59,950 bases of DNA from Streptomyces sp. NRRL B-1140 (lineage in GTDB: Bacteria > Actinomycetota > Actinomycetes > Streptomycetales > Streptomycetaceae), in the NCBI RefSeq assembly GCF_001280065.1, contig NZ_LGEA01000109.1:1-59950 (forward strand), given 5' to 3'. Made by a program: the position numbers and the translations under genes. How positions within the stretch are numbered: the first letter of the stretch is position 1; every line of letters starts with the position of its first letter. The notes beneath the pieces were generated by a model that saw only the letters and a program-made list of their open reading frames with translations, had not been told where the DNA came from and ran no database searches. This document shows, piece after piece, positions 48,626 through 57,802 of the stretch.

Positions 48626-49381
48626 TCAGTGGGCCACGGCGCGCGCCATGCTTCCGTGGCGCGGTTGCATCGGAACGCCGCGGGCGGGTTCCGTCGCGGG
48701 CCTGGTTCCGCCGACGGCCGGACGGCCGGACGGTGCCGGGCTGCGGCGCGGCTGGGCCGCGACGCCGTTCTGGACGTCCATCACCGCGTGCGCGACGAGA
48801 CCGCCCATGGGGTCGTGCCTGATCAGGTCCCTGAGCCGGGAGCGAGAGGAACGTCCCTCGTTGCCCGGGTACAGGTGCTTGCCGAGGCCGACCGCGTGAG
48901 CGAGGGCGGCGAGTGCCGCGGTCCGCGGGTCCGGCGGTACGCCGGTGCGGATCGCGGAGTCCAGACGGGACCTGATCTCCCGGCTGATCTCGGTGTCCGT
49001 CGCCTGGTAGCGAGTCGTCGGCAGCACTCCGCACATCTGGCCGGCCACGGCGTGCACCATGCCGCACCGCTCCAGATGCGAGAGGTAGGTCTGGCGCAGC
49101 CCCAGTCGCGGCCCGCCAATCCAGTTCACTGCCCGCACGGGAGCGCCACGCCTTCGCAGCAACTCCAACGCGCAGTCCAACGTTGGATCTCCAGTCGGCC
49201 GTGGTGCCACCACGGCGATACGATCCCCGTCTGGGGCTATCCGTCCGGCCAGCGCCAGCTCTACTAGCTGTGCTCCGGCCAGACCGAGGTCGAGCGACTG
49301 CGGCTGTGCGGTGGTACCCGTGGTCGGGTCCAGCGCCAGCAGCAGAAGCTCCTCCGGAAGTGTTCTGCGGCTCCTGCCCAT
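48626..49381 (-). CDS. GPP34 (GOLPH3-like) family protein
   Basis: A 251-residue protein. The GPP34 core is LPEELLLLALDPTTG at the start (LxEEL-LL), GLAGAQLVELALAGRI, and DCALELLRRRGAP, followed by helical repeats; the C-terminal 50 residues are Pro/Arg-rich and disordered. GOLPH3 relatives bind phosphoinositide-like membranes in eukaryotes; in Streptomyces the family is large and tied to development and secondary metabolism without a known mechanism. Confidence 0.92.
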   Translation of the reverse strand: MGRSRRTLPEELLLLALDPTTGTTAQPQSLDLGLAGAQLVELALAGRIAPDGDRIAVVAPRPTGDPTLDCALELLRRRGAPVRAVNWIGGPRLGLRQTYLSHLERCGMVHAVAGQMCGVLPTTRYQATDTEISREIRSRLDSAIRTGVPPDPRTAALAALAHAVGLGKHLYPGNEGRSSRSRLRDLIRHDPMGGLVAHAVMDVQNGVAAQPRRSPAPSGRPAVGGTRPATEPARGVPMQPRHGSMARAVAH

Positions 49382-49616
49382 CCATGCCTCCCCGCGTGGA
49401 TGAAAGACAGGGTGACCCCTCTCACATTGGTCTGTCGAGGGTGCGTGACCGGTTCGTAGTGGAACCAGTAGGTATGTCGTTCTCGTCTACCGGATGGGTT
49501 TGGCCCGCGCACAGGACACTGGTACATGGTTCGGACAGCGCCGGGGCGGTGTCACGGGCGGCGGTTCACGGTTCGGTACGCGCACGCGGGGAGTGCGGCG
49601 CGAGGAGGAGGCATCG

Positions 49617-52343
49617 GTGGCGGGCGAGTCCCCCGACAGGTCGAAGCAGCGCGAGTCGTCGGCAGGAAAGACGTCGGGGAGCGCGAGTCCGGTTCCGGAG
49701 GCCAGGAGCGAAGCCGCCGACCCGCGGCTCGCGGTGGCCCGGGACGCGGAGAAGTCCTCGGCACGGGGCGGCGCCGATACGGCGACCCGTGTGCTGTCCA
49801 CGCGGACGGCGGAGGAACCGGAGAACTCCGAGCGGCCCGAGAGCGACTCGGACGCGGAGCGCGCGGCGAGCGACTCTGACGCCGCGGGGCCCGGGGGCGC
49901 TGGGTCCTCCGACGGCGAGGGCGGTGACGGGCGGCTGCGGGATGCCGTGGCCGCGTGGGTCGCCTCTGCGGACGGTGAGAAGGAGGCTGCCGCCGAGGGC
50001 GACGACGAGGAGCCGGCGGCCGAGCGCGCGCAGAAGCCCGGGAGGGCGGATGCCGGGACCCGGGAGGCCGGGAAGGCCGACGCGGGCACCCCGGGCGGTC
50101 GGGAAGCCCCCGAGGGCCCGGGAGAGGACGCGGGCGCGTCCGCGGGCCCCGACCGGGGCGACGAGGACGGCGCGGTAGCCGCGGAGGCGGCGTCCGAGGG
50201 CTCCGAGACGGGCCGGGACGACGCCGACGAGCCGGAGGCGGACCGTTCCGCCACTGCCGGGACCGACACCGGGTCGAAGGCCCCCGACGCCGAGCCCGAG
50301 GCGAAGGCGGACGACACGGACGCGGAGGTGACCGACGCCGGGTCCGGGTCCGAGTCCGAGGCGAAGGCGGACGACACCGAGGACGACGCCGACGCGAAGG
50401 TGACCGACACCGAGGACGACGCTGCCGAGCGGGCCGGCGACAAGGGCCGCGCACCCGCCGACCCTCGGGTCTCCACCGGCTCCAAGGCCGCACCGAAGGC
50501 GGGCGACGCGAAGACCGGCGACGCCGAGACCGCCGACGATGTCGAAGCCGCCGAGGACGAGCCCTCGGCCACCGGCACCCCCGAGGACAAGCCCGCCACC
50601 GGCAAGACCCCGAAGACCGGCGAAACCACCGGCACCCCCGAGGACAAGCCCGCCACCGGCAAATCCCCGAAGCCCGGCGAAACCACCGGCAGTGGCTCCG
50701 CCGCGGCCGGTGCCCGTGAAGACGGCGACGCCCCCGCCGAGCCCCCCGTCGACCAGCCCACCGCCGTCTTCAAGGTCCAACGGCCCCCGGTCGATCAGCC
50801 CACCACCATGCTGAAGCTCGGCGGCGCGGCCAAGGACCTTCCGAAGTCGGACCTCCCGAAGACGGCTGCTCCCAAGGCCGACGCTCCCACGACGGACGCT
50901 CCGAAGAAGGCCGCTCCGGAGAAGGACGCCGAGCGGACCAGCAAGTTCGTCGCGCTCAAGCACCTGGACGACCCGGCGACCAGGAAGCCGCCCGCCCCGC
51001 CGGAGGCCACCGCGCCCGTCCCCACCGTCGGCCCCGAGCGGACCACGCAGCAGCCGCTGCCGCCCAAGCCGCCGCTGGATCTGCTGGCCGAGCTGACGAA
51101 CACCCCGCCGCCCCCGGACACCCCGCTGCGCACCGCGGCCCGGCGGGTGAAGATCTGGACGCCGCTGGTGCTGCTGCTGGTGGTCGTCTTCGCGGTCGTG
51201 CAGAGCGTGCGCCCGCTGCCGACGCCCACCCTGGAGCTCACCGCCAAGGACAGCTACACCTTCGAGGGCGGCAAGGTCGACATCCCCTGGCCCGCCGACG
51301 GCCAGGCCGCCCTGGATGTCCAGGGCATCGGCACGTTCGGGTCGTCCGGCGAGCAGAAGCCCGTCCCGATCGCGAGTGTCGCCAAGGTCATGACCGCCTA
51401 CCTCATCCTGCGCGACCACCCGCTCAAGAGCGGTGAGAAGGGCCCGAAGATCGACATCGACCAGGCCGCCCAGGACCAGTCCGACGCCGGCCAGGAGTCC
51501 ACCGTCGACGTCACCAAGGGCGACAGCATCACCGAGCGGGAGGCCCTGGAGAGCATCCTGATCGCGTCCGCGAACAACATCGCCCGGCTGCTGGCCCGCT
51601 GGGACGCGGGGTCCGAGAAGGGCTTCGTGCAGAAGATGAACGACGCCGCCAAGGACCTCGGCATGAAGAACACGACGTACACCGACCCGTCGGGCCTGAA
51701 CAACACGACCGTCTCCACGGCCGTGGACCAGGTGAAGCTCGCCAGGGCGGCCATGCAGCAGCCCGCGTTCCGCGAGGTCGCGGCGATGATGTCGTACGTC
51801 GACTACAAGGGCACCAAGCACGACAACTGGAACCGTCTGGTCGGCTCCAACAACGTCACCGGCATCAAGACCGGCACCACCACGTCGGCGCTCGGCAACC
51901 TCGTCTTCGCGGCCAGGAAGGACGTCGACGGCGAGACCCACCGGATCATCGGCGCGGTCGTGCGCCAGCCCGCCGGCGGCCCGGACAACACGATCCTGGG
52001 CGCCGCCCTGTACGAGGGCGACAAGCTGATCCGGGCCGCGCAGGGCGCGCTGGAGTCGGCGACGATCCTGAAGAAGGGCGACGTCGTCGGGTACGCGGAC
52101 GACGGTCTCGGCGGCCGCACCCCGGTCGCCGTCACCGAGGACGTCACGGCCGTCGGCTGGGCGGGCCTGTCCGTCAAGCTGACGTTCGCCGGGGACGACC
52201 TGCCGCACACGGCCAAGGCCGGCACGAAGGTGGGCACGCTCACCGTCGGTGACGGCACCACCAGCGCCGTGAAGGTCCCGGTCGCCCTCCAGAAGGAGCT
52301 GACGGAGCCGGGCTTCGGGGCCAAGCTCACGCGCATCGGCTGA
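49617..52343 (+). CDS. Membrane-anchored D-alanyl-D-alanine carboxypeptidase (S11) with long acidic N-terminus
   Basis: A 908-residue protein. About 500 residues at the N-terminus are disordered, first Asp/Glu/Ala-rich, then Pro/Lys-rich, with a 19-residue repeat (GTPEDKPATGKTPKTGETT and a near copy). A single membrane helix follows (IWTPLVLLLVVVFAVVQSV, about residues 512-530), then an S11 D,D-peptidase: SVAK with nucleophile Ser587, SANN, and KTG at Lys751. So the acidic part is cytoplasmic and the enzyme trims peptidoglycan stem peptides outside. GTG 49617 is preferred for its gaggaggag site; an ATG at 49494 is in frame but has none. Confidence 0.9.
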   Translation: MAGESPDRSKQRESSAGKTSGSASPVPEARSEAADPRLAVARDAEKSSARGGADTATRVLSTRTAEEPENSERPESDSDAERAASDSDAAGPGGAGSSDGEGGDGRLRDAVAAWVASADGEKEAAAEGDDEEPAAERAQKPGRADAGTREAGKADAGTPGGREAPEGPGEDAGASAGPDRGDEDGAVAAEAASEGSETGRDDADEPEADRSATAGTDTGSKAPDAEPEAKADDTDAEVTDAGSGSESEAKADDTEDDADAKVTDTEDDAAERAGDKGRAPADPRVSTGSKAAPKAGDAKTGDAETADDVEAAEDEPSATGTPEDKPATGKTPKTGETTGTPEDKPATGKSPKPGETTGSGSAAAGAREDGDAPAEPPVDQPTAVFKVQRPPVDQPTTMLKLGGAAKDLPKSDLPKTAAPKADAPTTDAPKKAAPEKDAERTSKFVALKHLDDPATRKPPAPPEATAPVPTVGPERTTQQPLPPKPPLDLLAELTNTPPPPDTPLRTAARRVKIWTPLVLLLVVVFAVVQSVRPLPTPTLELTAKDSYTFEGGKVDIPWPADGQAALDVQGIGTFGSSGEQKPVPIASVAKVMTAYLILRDHPLKSGEKGPKIDIDQAAQDQSDAGQESTVDVTKGDSITEREALESILIASANNIARLLARWDAGSEKGFVQKMNDAAKDLGMKNTTYTDPSGLNNTTVSTAVDQVKLARAAMQQPAFREVAAMMSYVDYKGTKHDNWNRLVGSNNVTGIKTGTTTSALGNLVFAARKDVDGETHRIIGAVVRQPAGGPDNTILGAALYEGDKLIRAAQGALESATILKKGDVVGYADDGLGGRTPVAVTEDVTAVGWAGLSVKLTFAGDDLPHTAKAGTKVGTLTVGDGTTSAVKVPVALQKELTEPGFGAKLTRIG
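50574..50687 (+). repeat. 57-bp coding direct repeat (two copies)
   Basis: Two near-identical 57-bp units starting ggcacccccgaggacaagcc at 50574 and 50631, within the disordered tail of the D,D-carboxypeptidase; each encodes 19 residues. The few differences (aagacc/aaatcc; aagacc/aagccc) show some age. Confidence 0.9.
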
Positions 52344-52354
52344 CCCGCACCACC

Positions 52355-52400
52355 GCACCCCGCCGGTAACGGCCCGTCCGGGCACCGCCCGGCGGGGTGC
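52355..52400 (+). terminator. Terminator after the D,D-carboxypeptidase
   Basis: GCACCCCGCCGG (52355-52366) pairs with CCGGCGGGGTGC (52389-52400), a 12-bp stem with a 22-base loop, 12 bp past the stop. Confidence 0.7.
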
Positions 52401-52493
52401 GTGCTAGCGTCCCGAACCGGGACAGGTCGCCGCTCGCGCCGGCGCGGCGGCGCGAGCCGCAAACAGAAGACGGGACACGGGGAGTGCCTTCGA

Positions 52494-54374
52494 GTGGCCA
52501 CTGCGGAGCCGACACGCGCAGACGACGCCGAACCGGGCTCGGTATCAGGCCCGCGAATACGCCTGTCCGAAGCACCGGAGGTCAACGCGCCGGACGCCGA
52601 CGCGCCTGAAGGCGGTGCACCCGGGAAGAGCGGGTCGGGCTTCCAGTGGCCCGCCCCCGTCCTGGCCCTGCGCGAGCGCATGCTGCGGCACCCGGTCCTG
52701 TCCGTCACCGGTCTGGCCGCGGCGCTGCACATCCTCTGGTTCTTCACGTTCGCGAACAGCGGCGGCGATCTGGCCGCGCAGGACGCGTGGGCCGAGTTCG
52801 TCGGCCGTCACCCGGACTCGGCGTACAACCTCGCCTGGTACGGCGGGATGCACCCGGTGTCGTACAGCGTGGTGTCGCCGTATCTGATGTCGGTGCTCGG
52901 CGTGCGCACCACGATGATGATCGCGGGGACGGTCTCGGCCGGTCTGCTGACCCTGCTCCTGCTGCGCAGCCGGTCCGTCCTCAACCCGCTGTGGGCGTCG
53001 CTGGCGGGCGTCTTCGGGCTGTTCTGCAACGCGGTGTCGGGGCGGGTGACGTTCGGTCTCGGCATGATGTTCGCGCTCGGCGCGGTCGCCGTCGTGTTCT
53101 GCTGGCCCTACCGGTGGCGGTACAAGCGCTGGGCGAAGGCCCTGAGCGCGGCGCCGCTGGCCGCGCTGGCCACCATGGCGTCGCCGGTCGCGGGCCTGTT
53201 CGTGGGCCTGGTGGCGGTGGCGCTGTTCCTGCAGAAGCGGCGGCCGGGCGCGTGGGCGCTGGGCCTGGCGCCGACCGCGGTGGTGGCGGTGTCGGCGTGG
53301 CTGTTCCCGTTCTCGGGCACGCAGCCGATGGTGATCGGCTCGGTGCTGCTGCCGCTCGCGTTCTCGATCCTCGCCTACGTGCTGGTGCCGCGGGAGTGGA
53401 AGACGGTCCGGCTCACGGCCGCGGTGTACGGCCTCGGGGTCGTGCTGGTGTGGCTGATCAGCTCCCAGATCGGTTCGAACATCACCCGGCTGGCGATGCT
53501 GTTCGCCGGGGTCGCGCTGGTCGCGGCCCTGCCGTTCACGGTGCCGCGCAGCCGCAAGTGGTACGCGGCCGTCGTGGCGCTGTGCGGTTTCGGGGTGTGG
53601 ATCGGCTTCAAGACGGTCGACGACATCGTGCACACGGCCCCGGCGGCGTCCTGGTCGCGCGAGCTCGCTCCGCTCGTGAACGAGTTGCAGCAGGTCGGCG
53701 CCGAGAAGGGCCGGGTCGAGGTCGTCCCCGCCCGCTCCCACCGCGAGGCCTCCGCGCTCGCGCCGTACGTCAACCTGGCCCGCGGCTGGAACCGCCAGGC
53801 CGACATGGAGCGCAACCCCCTCTTCTACGACGACACGCTCAACTCGGCGAACTACCACGAGTGGCTGAAGCGCTGGGCGGTGCACTACGTCGTGCTGCCG
53901 AAGGGCGAGCCGGACGGCGACGGGGGGCAGCGGGAGCGGGCGCTGGTGCAGCGCGGGCTGCCGTATCTGACGCAGATCTGGGGCAACGACACCTGGCAGC
54001 TGTTCAGGGTGACGGCGCCGACCCCGCTGGCCGAGCCGAACGCGGTGGTCGACCGGGCCGAGCAGGGCGAGATGATCCTCCAGGTGAAGAAGCCGGGCCG
54101 GATCCTGGTGCGCATCCCGTACTCGCCGTGGCTGAGCATCGTCGACGCGGAGGGCAAGAGCCTGAAGCCGCCCCAGGAGACCGAGGAGTCCAGGAACCGT
54201 CCCGAGGACGAGCCGAAGACGTACGTGAACGTCAACGGCTGTCTGACGGAGACGGAGGAGGACGCGCAGGGCGACAAGTGGACGGAGCTGCTGGCGCCGA
54301 AGGCCGGGACGTACCGGCTGGCGGCGCCGTACCAGCTCCCGCGGGGCACGCCCTGCCCGGAGGAGCTGCGCTGA
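52494..54374 (+). CDS. Polytopic membrane protein with extracytoplasmic C-terminal domain
   Basis: A 626-residue protein from a GTG at 52494 (ggggag upstream). About ten to twelve membrane helices fill residues 65-420, such as SVTGLAAALHILWFFTFANS, MMIAGTVSAGLLTLLLLRS and LAMLFAGVALVAALPFTV. A soluble domain of some 200 residues follows, probably outside (RELAPLVNELQQVGAEKGRV, FRVTAPTPLAEPN). The first loop has SGGDLAAQDAWAEFVGR, acidic as in GT-C glycosyltransferases, and the plan resembles such enzymes of envelope glycan synthesis; no catalytic motif is proven. It is not an MFS protein by topology. Confidence 0.7.
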   Translation: MATAEPTRADDAEPGSVSGPRIRLSEAPEVNAPDADAPEGGAPGKSGSGFQWPAPVLALRERMLRHPVLSVTGLAAALHILWFFTFANSGGDLAAQDAWAEFVGRHPDSAYNLAWYGGMHPVSYSVVSPYLMSVLGVRTTMMIAGTVSAGLLTLLLLRSRSVLNPLWASLAGVFGLFCNAVSGRVTFGLGMMFALGAVAVVFCWPYRWRYKRWAKALSAAPLAALATMASPVAGLFVGLVAVALFLQKRRPGAWALGLAPTAVVAVSAWLFPFSGTQPMVIGSVLLPLAFSILAYVLVPREWKTVRLTAAVYGLGVVLVWLISSQIGSNITRLAMLFAGVALVAALPFTVPRSRKWYAAVVALCGFGVWIGFKTVDDIVHTAPAASWSRELAPLVNELQQVGAEKGRVEVVPARSHREASALAPYVNLARGWNRQADMERNPLFYDDTLNSANYHEWLKRWAVHYVVLPKGEPDGDGGQRERALVQRGLPYLTQIWGNDTWQLFRVTAPTPLAEPNAVVDRAEQGEMILQVKKPGRILVRIPYSPWLSIVDAEGKSLKPPQETEESRNRPEDEPKTYVNVNGCLTETEEDAQGDKWTELLAPKAGTYRLAAPYQLPRGTPCPEELR

Positions 54375-54392
54375 GCTTCGGCGCAGCGGTCC

Positions 54393-55232
54393 TCAGCGCA
54401 GCCGGTCCACGTAACGGTCCGTGCCCGGCACCGTCGGGATGAACGGCGCGACCAGTTCCACCCTGCCCAGGCCCGACTCCGCCACCGCCGCGTCGAGGCC
54501 GGTGAAGGAGGAGTCCCAGCACTCCCTGGGGTCGGTCTGGAGGAACCACAGGAGCGTCAGGCGGGTGTCGACGCCCTCGACCTGTTTGACGTAGGTCATG
54601 CGGTCGCCGGGGAGGGGCGTCGGGCGGAAGAGCGTCACCAGCGCGGCCGGGGAGCCCGCCAGGCGCCTGGGGAGGTGGCGGGTGCGCAGCCACTGCAGGA
54701 GCGGGGCGCGTTGCCCGGGGGTGTCCGCCTCGACGACCTGGAGGACCAGACCCGCGTAGGGGTGGTCGAGGGCGTGGACGTCGCGGGGACCGGCCGCTCC
54801 GTCGCGGTAGACCGTCCCCTCGTGGTCCCAGAACGCCGTGAGGACGTGCGTGCGGTCGTGGTAGACGCGGGCATCCCGGTTGAGGCGGGTGTTGATGGCG
54901 ACAGTCCAGCGCATGTGGTCGTCGTAGCGGCCGTCGGTGATCCAGTAGGTGGAGAGGTAGCAGCCGGCGGTGACGGGCTGGGCGACGGCCGACTTCTCGG
55001 GGTAGCGCAGGAGCTGGAGGTCCCGGGTCGCCACCCAGCGGCGGCCGGCCTGCATCCAGGGCATGGCCATCGCGCCGGCGTAGTAGTGATCGTCCTCGTA
55101 CCAGCGGTTGTAGGCGTACTCGTGGCCGGGGTGCGGCTCGACCATGGTGATGAGGGCGTGTCCGGGGTGGGTGCCGTAGGGGCCGACGGCGGCCAGTTCG
55201 GCGTACTGCTCGCTGCGGGTGTCCTCGCTCAT
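54393..55232 (-). CDS. EthD/ABM-like two-domain protein, unknown substrate
   Basis: A 279-residue protein with gaaggggaaggg before the ATG at 55232. The N-half has HALITMVEPHPGHEYAYNRW, then YEDDHYYAGAMAMPWMQAGR, as in ferredoxin-like EthD or stress-responsive dimeric barrels; the C-half has RMTYVKQVEGVDTRLTLLWF and FIPTVPGTDRYVDRLR. Two such halves could make the barrel within one chain. It is divergent from an SDR gene over a TetR-type palindrome, so both probably belong to the catabolism of one hydrophobic compound. Confidence 0.65.
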   Translation of the reverse strand: MSEDTRSEQYAELAAVGPYGTHPGHALITMVEPHPGHEYAYNRWYEDDHYYAGAMAMPWMQAGRRWVATRDLQLLRYPEKSAVAQPVTAGCYLSTYWITDGRYDDHMRWTVAINTRLNRDARVYHDRTHVLTAFWDHEGTVYRDGAAGPRDVHALDHPYAGLVLQVVEADTPGQRAPLLQWLRTRHLPRRLAGSPAALVTLFRPTPLPGDRMTYVKQVEGVDTRLTLLWFLQTDPRECWDSSFTGLDAAVAESGLGRVELVAPFIPTVPGTDRYVDRLR

Positions 55233-55264
55233 GCCCTTCCCCTTCGTCGGTGGCTGACCCATAC

Positions 55265-55281
55265 TCTGACGCTCCGTCAGA
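55265..55281. promoter_or_regulatory. TetR-type operator between divergent EthD-like and SDR genes
   Basis: TCTGACG and CGTCAGA flank ctc, a perfect 7-bp inverted repeat of the kind bound by TetR regulators of lipid or steroid catabolism. It lies 33 bp from one start and 37 bp from the other. No TetR gene is in the window, so the regulator acts from elsewhere. Confidence 0.8.
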
Positions 55282-55317
55282 TAGAGCGCCAGGGTTCCGG
55301 TCCGGGGAGGTCCTGCC

Positions 55318-56103
55318 ATGTCACTGCTCGCGGGGAAGACGGTCGTGGTGTCGGGGGTCGGGGCCGGGCTCGGGCGGCAGGTCGCGGCGGCCGTGGTACG
55401 GGACGGCGGGCGGGCCGTGCTCGGGGCCCGCACGGAGGCGAGCCTGGCGAAGACGGCCGCCGAGGTGGATCCCGGCGGGGCGCGCACGGCGTACCGGGCC
55501 ACGGACATCACCGACGAGGCGCAGTGCGAGGCACTGGCCGGGCTGGCACGGGAGCGGTTCGGCGGGATCGACGCCGTCGTGCAGGTGGCCGCGCTCGACA
55601 GCCACTTCGGCGGGCTGGAGGACGCCGACTTCGAGTCCTGGCGGTCGGTGCTGGACGTGAACCTGCTCGGCACCCTGCGGATGACCCGGGCCTGTCTGCC
55701 GTCGCTCAGACAGGGCGGCGGGTCCGTGGTGTTCGTCGGGACGCAGTCGGCGGTGGCCGCCCCGTCGCAGGTGCGGCAGGCGGCGTACGCGGCGTCGAAG
55801 GGGGCGCTGACGAGCGCGATGTACTCGCTGGCGCGGGAGCTCGGGCCGCACCGGATCCGGGTCAACACCGTGCTGCCGGGCTGGATGTGGGGGCCGCCGG
55901 TGCAGGCGTACGTGCGGTTCGCGGCCCATTCGGAGGGCGTGCCGGAGGCGGCCGTGCTGGAGCGGCTGACCGAGCGGATGGCGCTGCCGGAGCTGGCCAC
56001 GGACGCGGATGTGGCGGACGCGGTGGCGTTCCTGGCGTCGGACAGGGCACGGTCGATCACGGGACAGTCGTTGCTGGTCAACGCCGGGGAGCTGATGCGA
56101 TGA
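55318..56103 (+). CDS. Short-chain dehydrogenase/reductase (SDR)
   Basis: A 261-residue NAD(P)-dependent oxidoreductase. Cofactor site VVVSGVGAGLGRQVAAAVVR (TGxxxGxG variant with Ser), Asp in YRATDITDEAQC, NAA variant QVAALDSHF, active-site Tyr and Lys in YAASKGALTSAMYSLARELG, and VNTVLPGWMWGPPVQAY. Classical length. The substrate is unknown; the shared operator with the EthD-like gene suggests an alcohol or ketone derived from a lipid or steroid. Confidence 0.93.
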   Translation: MSLLAGKTVVVSGVGAGLGRQVAAAVVRDGGRAVLGARTEASLAKTAAEVDPGGARTAYRATDITDEAQCEALAGLARERFGGIDAVVQVAALDSHFGGLEDADFESWRSVLDVNLLGTLRMTRACLPSLRQGGGSVVFVGTQSAVAAPSQVRQAAYAASKGALTSAMYSLARELGPHRIRVNTVLPGWMWGPPVQAYVRFAAHSEGVPEAAVLERLTERMALPELATDADVADAVAFLASDRARSITGQSLLVNAGELMR

Positions 56104-56229
56104 GTTCATGTGCATGAACAACAACCAATAGACAGAACCTTTTTGCCTCCCTTTGACCCAACCATCACTTGTCGTGTCCACGCAGCAGCGCCCACGATGA
56201 GCGCCGGGCTGATCCCTGGGAGGGCGCAC

Positions 56230-57798
56230 ATGAACGGTCTCGACTGGGCCGTGCTCGTCGGCTACTTCGCCGTGATGGTCGCGATCGGCGTCTGGTCGCA
56301 CAAACGGGTCGACAACGTCAGCGACTTCTTCACCGCCGGCGGCAAGATGCCGTGGTGGCTCTCCGGCATCTCGCACCACATGTCGGGCTACAGCGCGGTG
56401 ATGTTCACCGGGTACGCGGGCATCGCCTACACCTACGGCGTCACGTCCTTCGTCACCTGGTCCTTCCCCATCGCCCTCGGTATCGCCATCGGGTCGAAGC
56501 TGTTCGCCCCGCGCATCAACCGCTTACGCTCACGCCTCCATGTGGCCTCCCCGCTGGAGTACCTGAAGAACCGCTACGACCTGAAGACGCAGCAGGCGCT
56601 GGCCTGGTCCGGGATGCTGCTGAAGATCGTGGACGTCGGCGCCAAGTGGGCCGCCATCGCGACCCTGTTGTCCGTCTTCACCGGGATCTCCCTCAACCAG
56701 GGCATCCTCATCACCGGCGGCATCACGGCCGTCTACTGCACGATCGGCGGCCTGTGGGCGGACGCGCTGACCGAACTCGGCCAGTTCGTCATCCAGTTGC
56801 TGGCCGGCGTCGCGATGTTCGTGGCGGTCTTCGTACGCCTCGACGACCACGGCGGCTTCTTCGGCGTCTGGGACTCACCGGAGCTCCAGGGCCACGGGAA
56901 ACCGCTGGTCGGGCCGTACGGCACGGTGTTCCTGCTGGCGTTCCTCTTCATCAAGCTCTTCGAGTACAACGGCGGCATGCTCAACCAGGCGCAGCGCTAC
57001 ATGGCCACACCGAACGCCAAGGAGGCCGAGCGCTCCGCCCGCCTCTCGGCGATCCTGTGGCTGGTCTGGCCGCTGGTGCTGTTCTTCCCCATGTGGATGT
57101 CGCCGCTGCTGGTGGAGTCGCAGAAGCAGGACGGCTCGGACTCCTACGCCCTGATGACCGAACAGCTCCTGCCGCACGGCCTGCTGGGGCTGGTCATCGT
57201 CGGCTTCTTCTCGCACACCATGGCCATGTGCTCCTCCGACGCCAACGCCATCGCGGCGGTGTTCACCCGTGACTGCGCGCCGGTGATCTGGGCGCGGGCC
57301 CGGGCCTGGAACCAGAGCCAGGGCCTGCGGGTCGCCCGGGTCGCCACGGTCGTCTTCCTCGGCCTGTCCATGGCGGCGGCGACACAGGTCGATTCCCCCG
57401 CGTTCAAGGACATCATCACGGTGGTCATCAAGTGGGTGGCCGGCTTGATGGGCCCGATGGCGATCCCGATGATGCTGGGCCTGCTGCGCGCGTTCCGCCG
57501 CTCCGGCCCCACGGCGGCCCTCGTCAGCTGGTCCATGGGCCTGTTCGCGTTCTGGCTGGTGAACTACCCGATCGACTCGCGCGTCGAAGGCGGTGTGCCA
57601 CTGCAGTACCAGGTCTCGATCCCGCTGGCGGTGTCGCTCGTCCTGTACGTCCTCGTCGGCTTCATCCGCCCGGAGGACACACCGGAACGGCTGGCGCTCA
57701 TCGAGAAGATCAACACGGACGGGGACGGGGCGGCGACGGCCAGGATCCCGGCACCGGCCGGACCGGCGGACGACGTGGTGCGAACCGCCAAGGAGTGA
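56230..57798 (+). CDS. Sodium:solute symporter (SSS family)
   Basis: A 522-residue transporter with about 13 membrane helices: LDWAVLVGYFAVMVAIGVWS, then SDFFTAGGKMPWWLSGISHH, GYSAVMFTGYAGIAYTYGVT, ISLNQGILITGGITAVYCTI, GGLWADALTELGQFVIQLLA. The family signature G[GS]xxADAxTxxxQ is present. It takes up a sugar, acid or similar solute with sodium. tgggagggcgcac precedes the ATG at 56230. It is 126 bp after the SDR gene, probably independent. Confidence 0.93.
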   Translation: MNGLDWAVLVGYFAVMVAIGVWSHKRVDNVSDFFTAGGKMPWWLSGISHHMSGYSAVMFTGYAGIAYTYGVTSFVTWSFPIALGIAIGSKLFAPRINRLRSRLHVASPLEYLKNRYDLKTQQALAWSGMLLKIVDVGAKWAAIATLLSVFTGISLNQGILITGGITAVYCTIGGLWADALTELGQFVIQLLAGVAMFVAVFVRLDDHGGFFGVWDSPELQGHGKPLVGPYGTVFLLAFLFIKLFEYNGGMLNQAQRYMATPNAKEAERSARLSAILWLVWPLVLFFPMWMSPLLVESQKQDGSDSYALMTEQLLPHGLLGLVIVGFFSHTMAMCSSDANAIAAVFTRDCAPVIWARARAWNQSQGLRVARVATVVFLGLSMAAATQVDSPAFKDIITVVIKWVAGLMGPMAIPMMLGLLRAFRRSGPTAALVSWSMGLFAFWLVNYPIDSRVEGGVPLQYQVSIPLAVSLVLYVLVGFIRPEDTPERLALIEKINTDGDGAATARIPAPAGPADDVVRTAKE

Positions 57799-57802
57799 CC
57801 GC

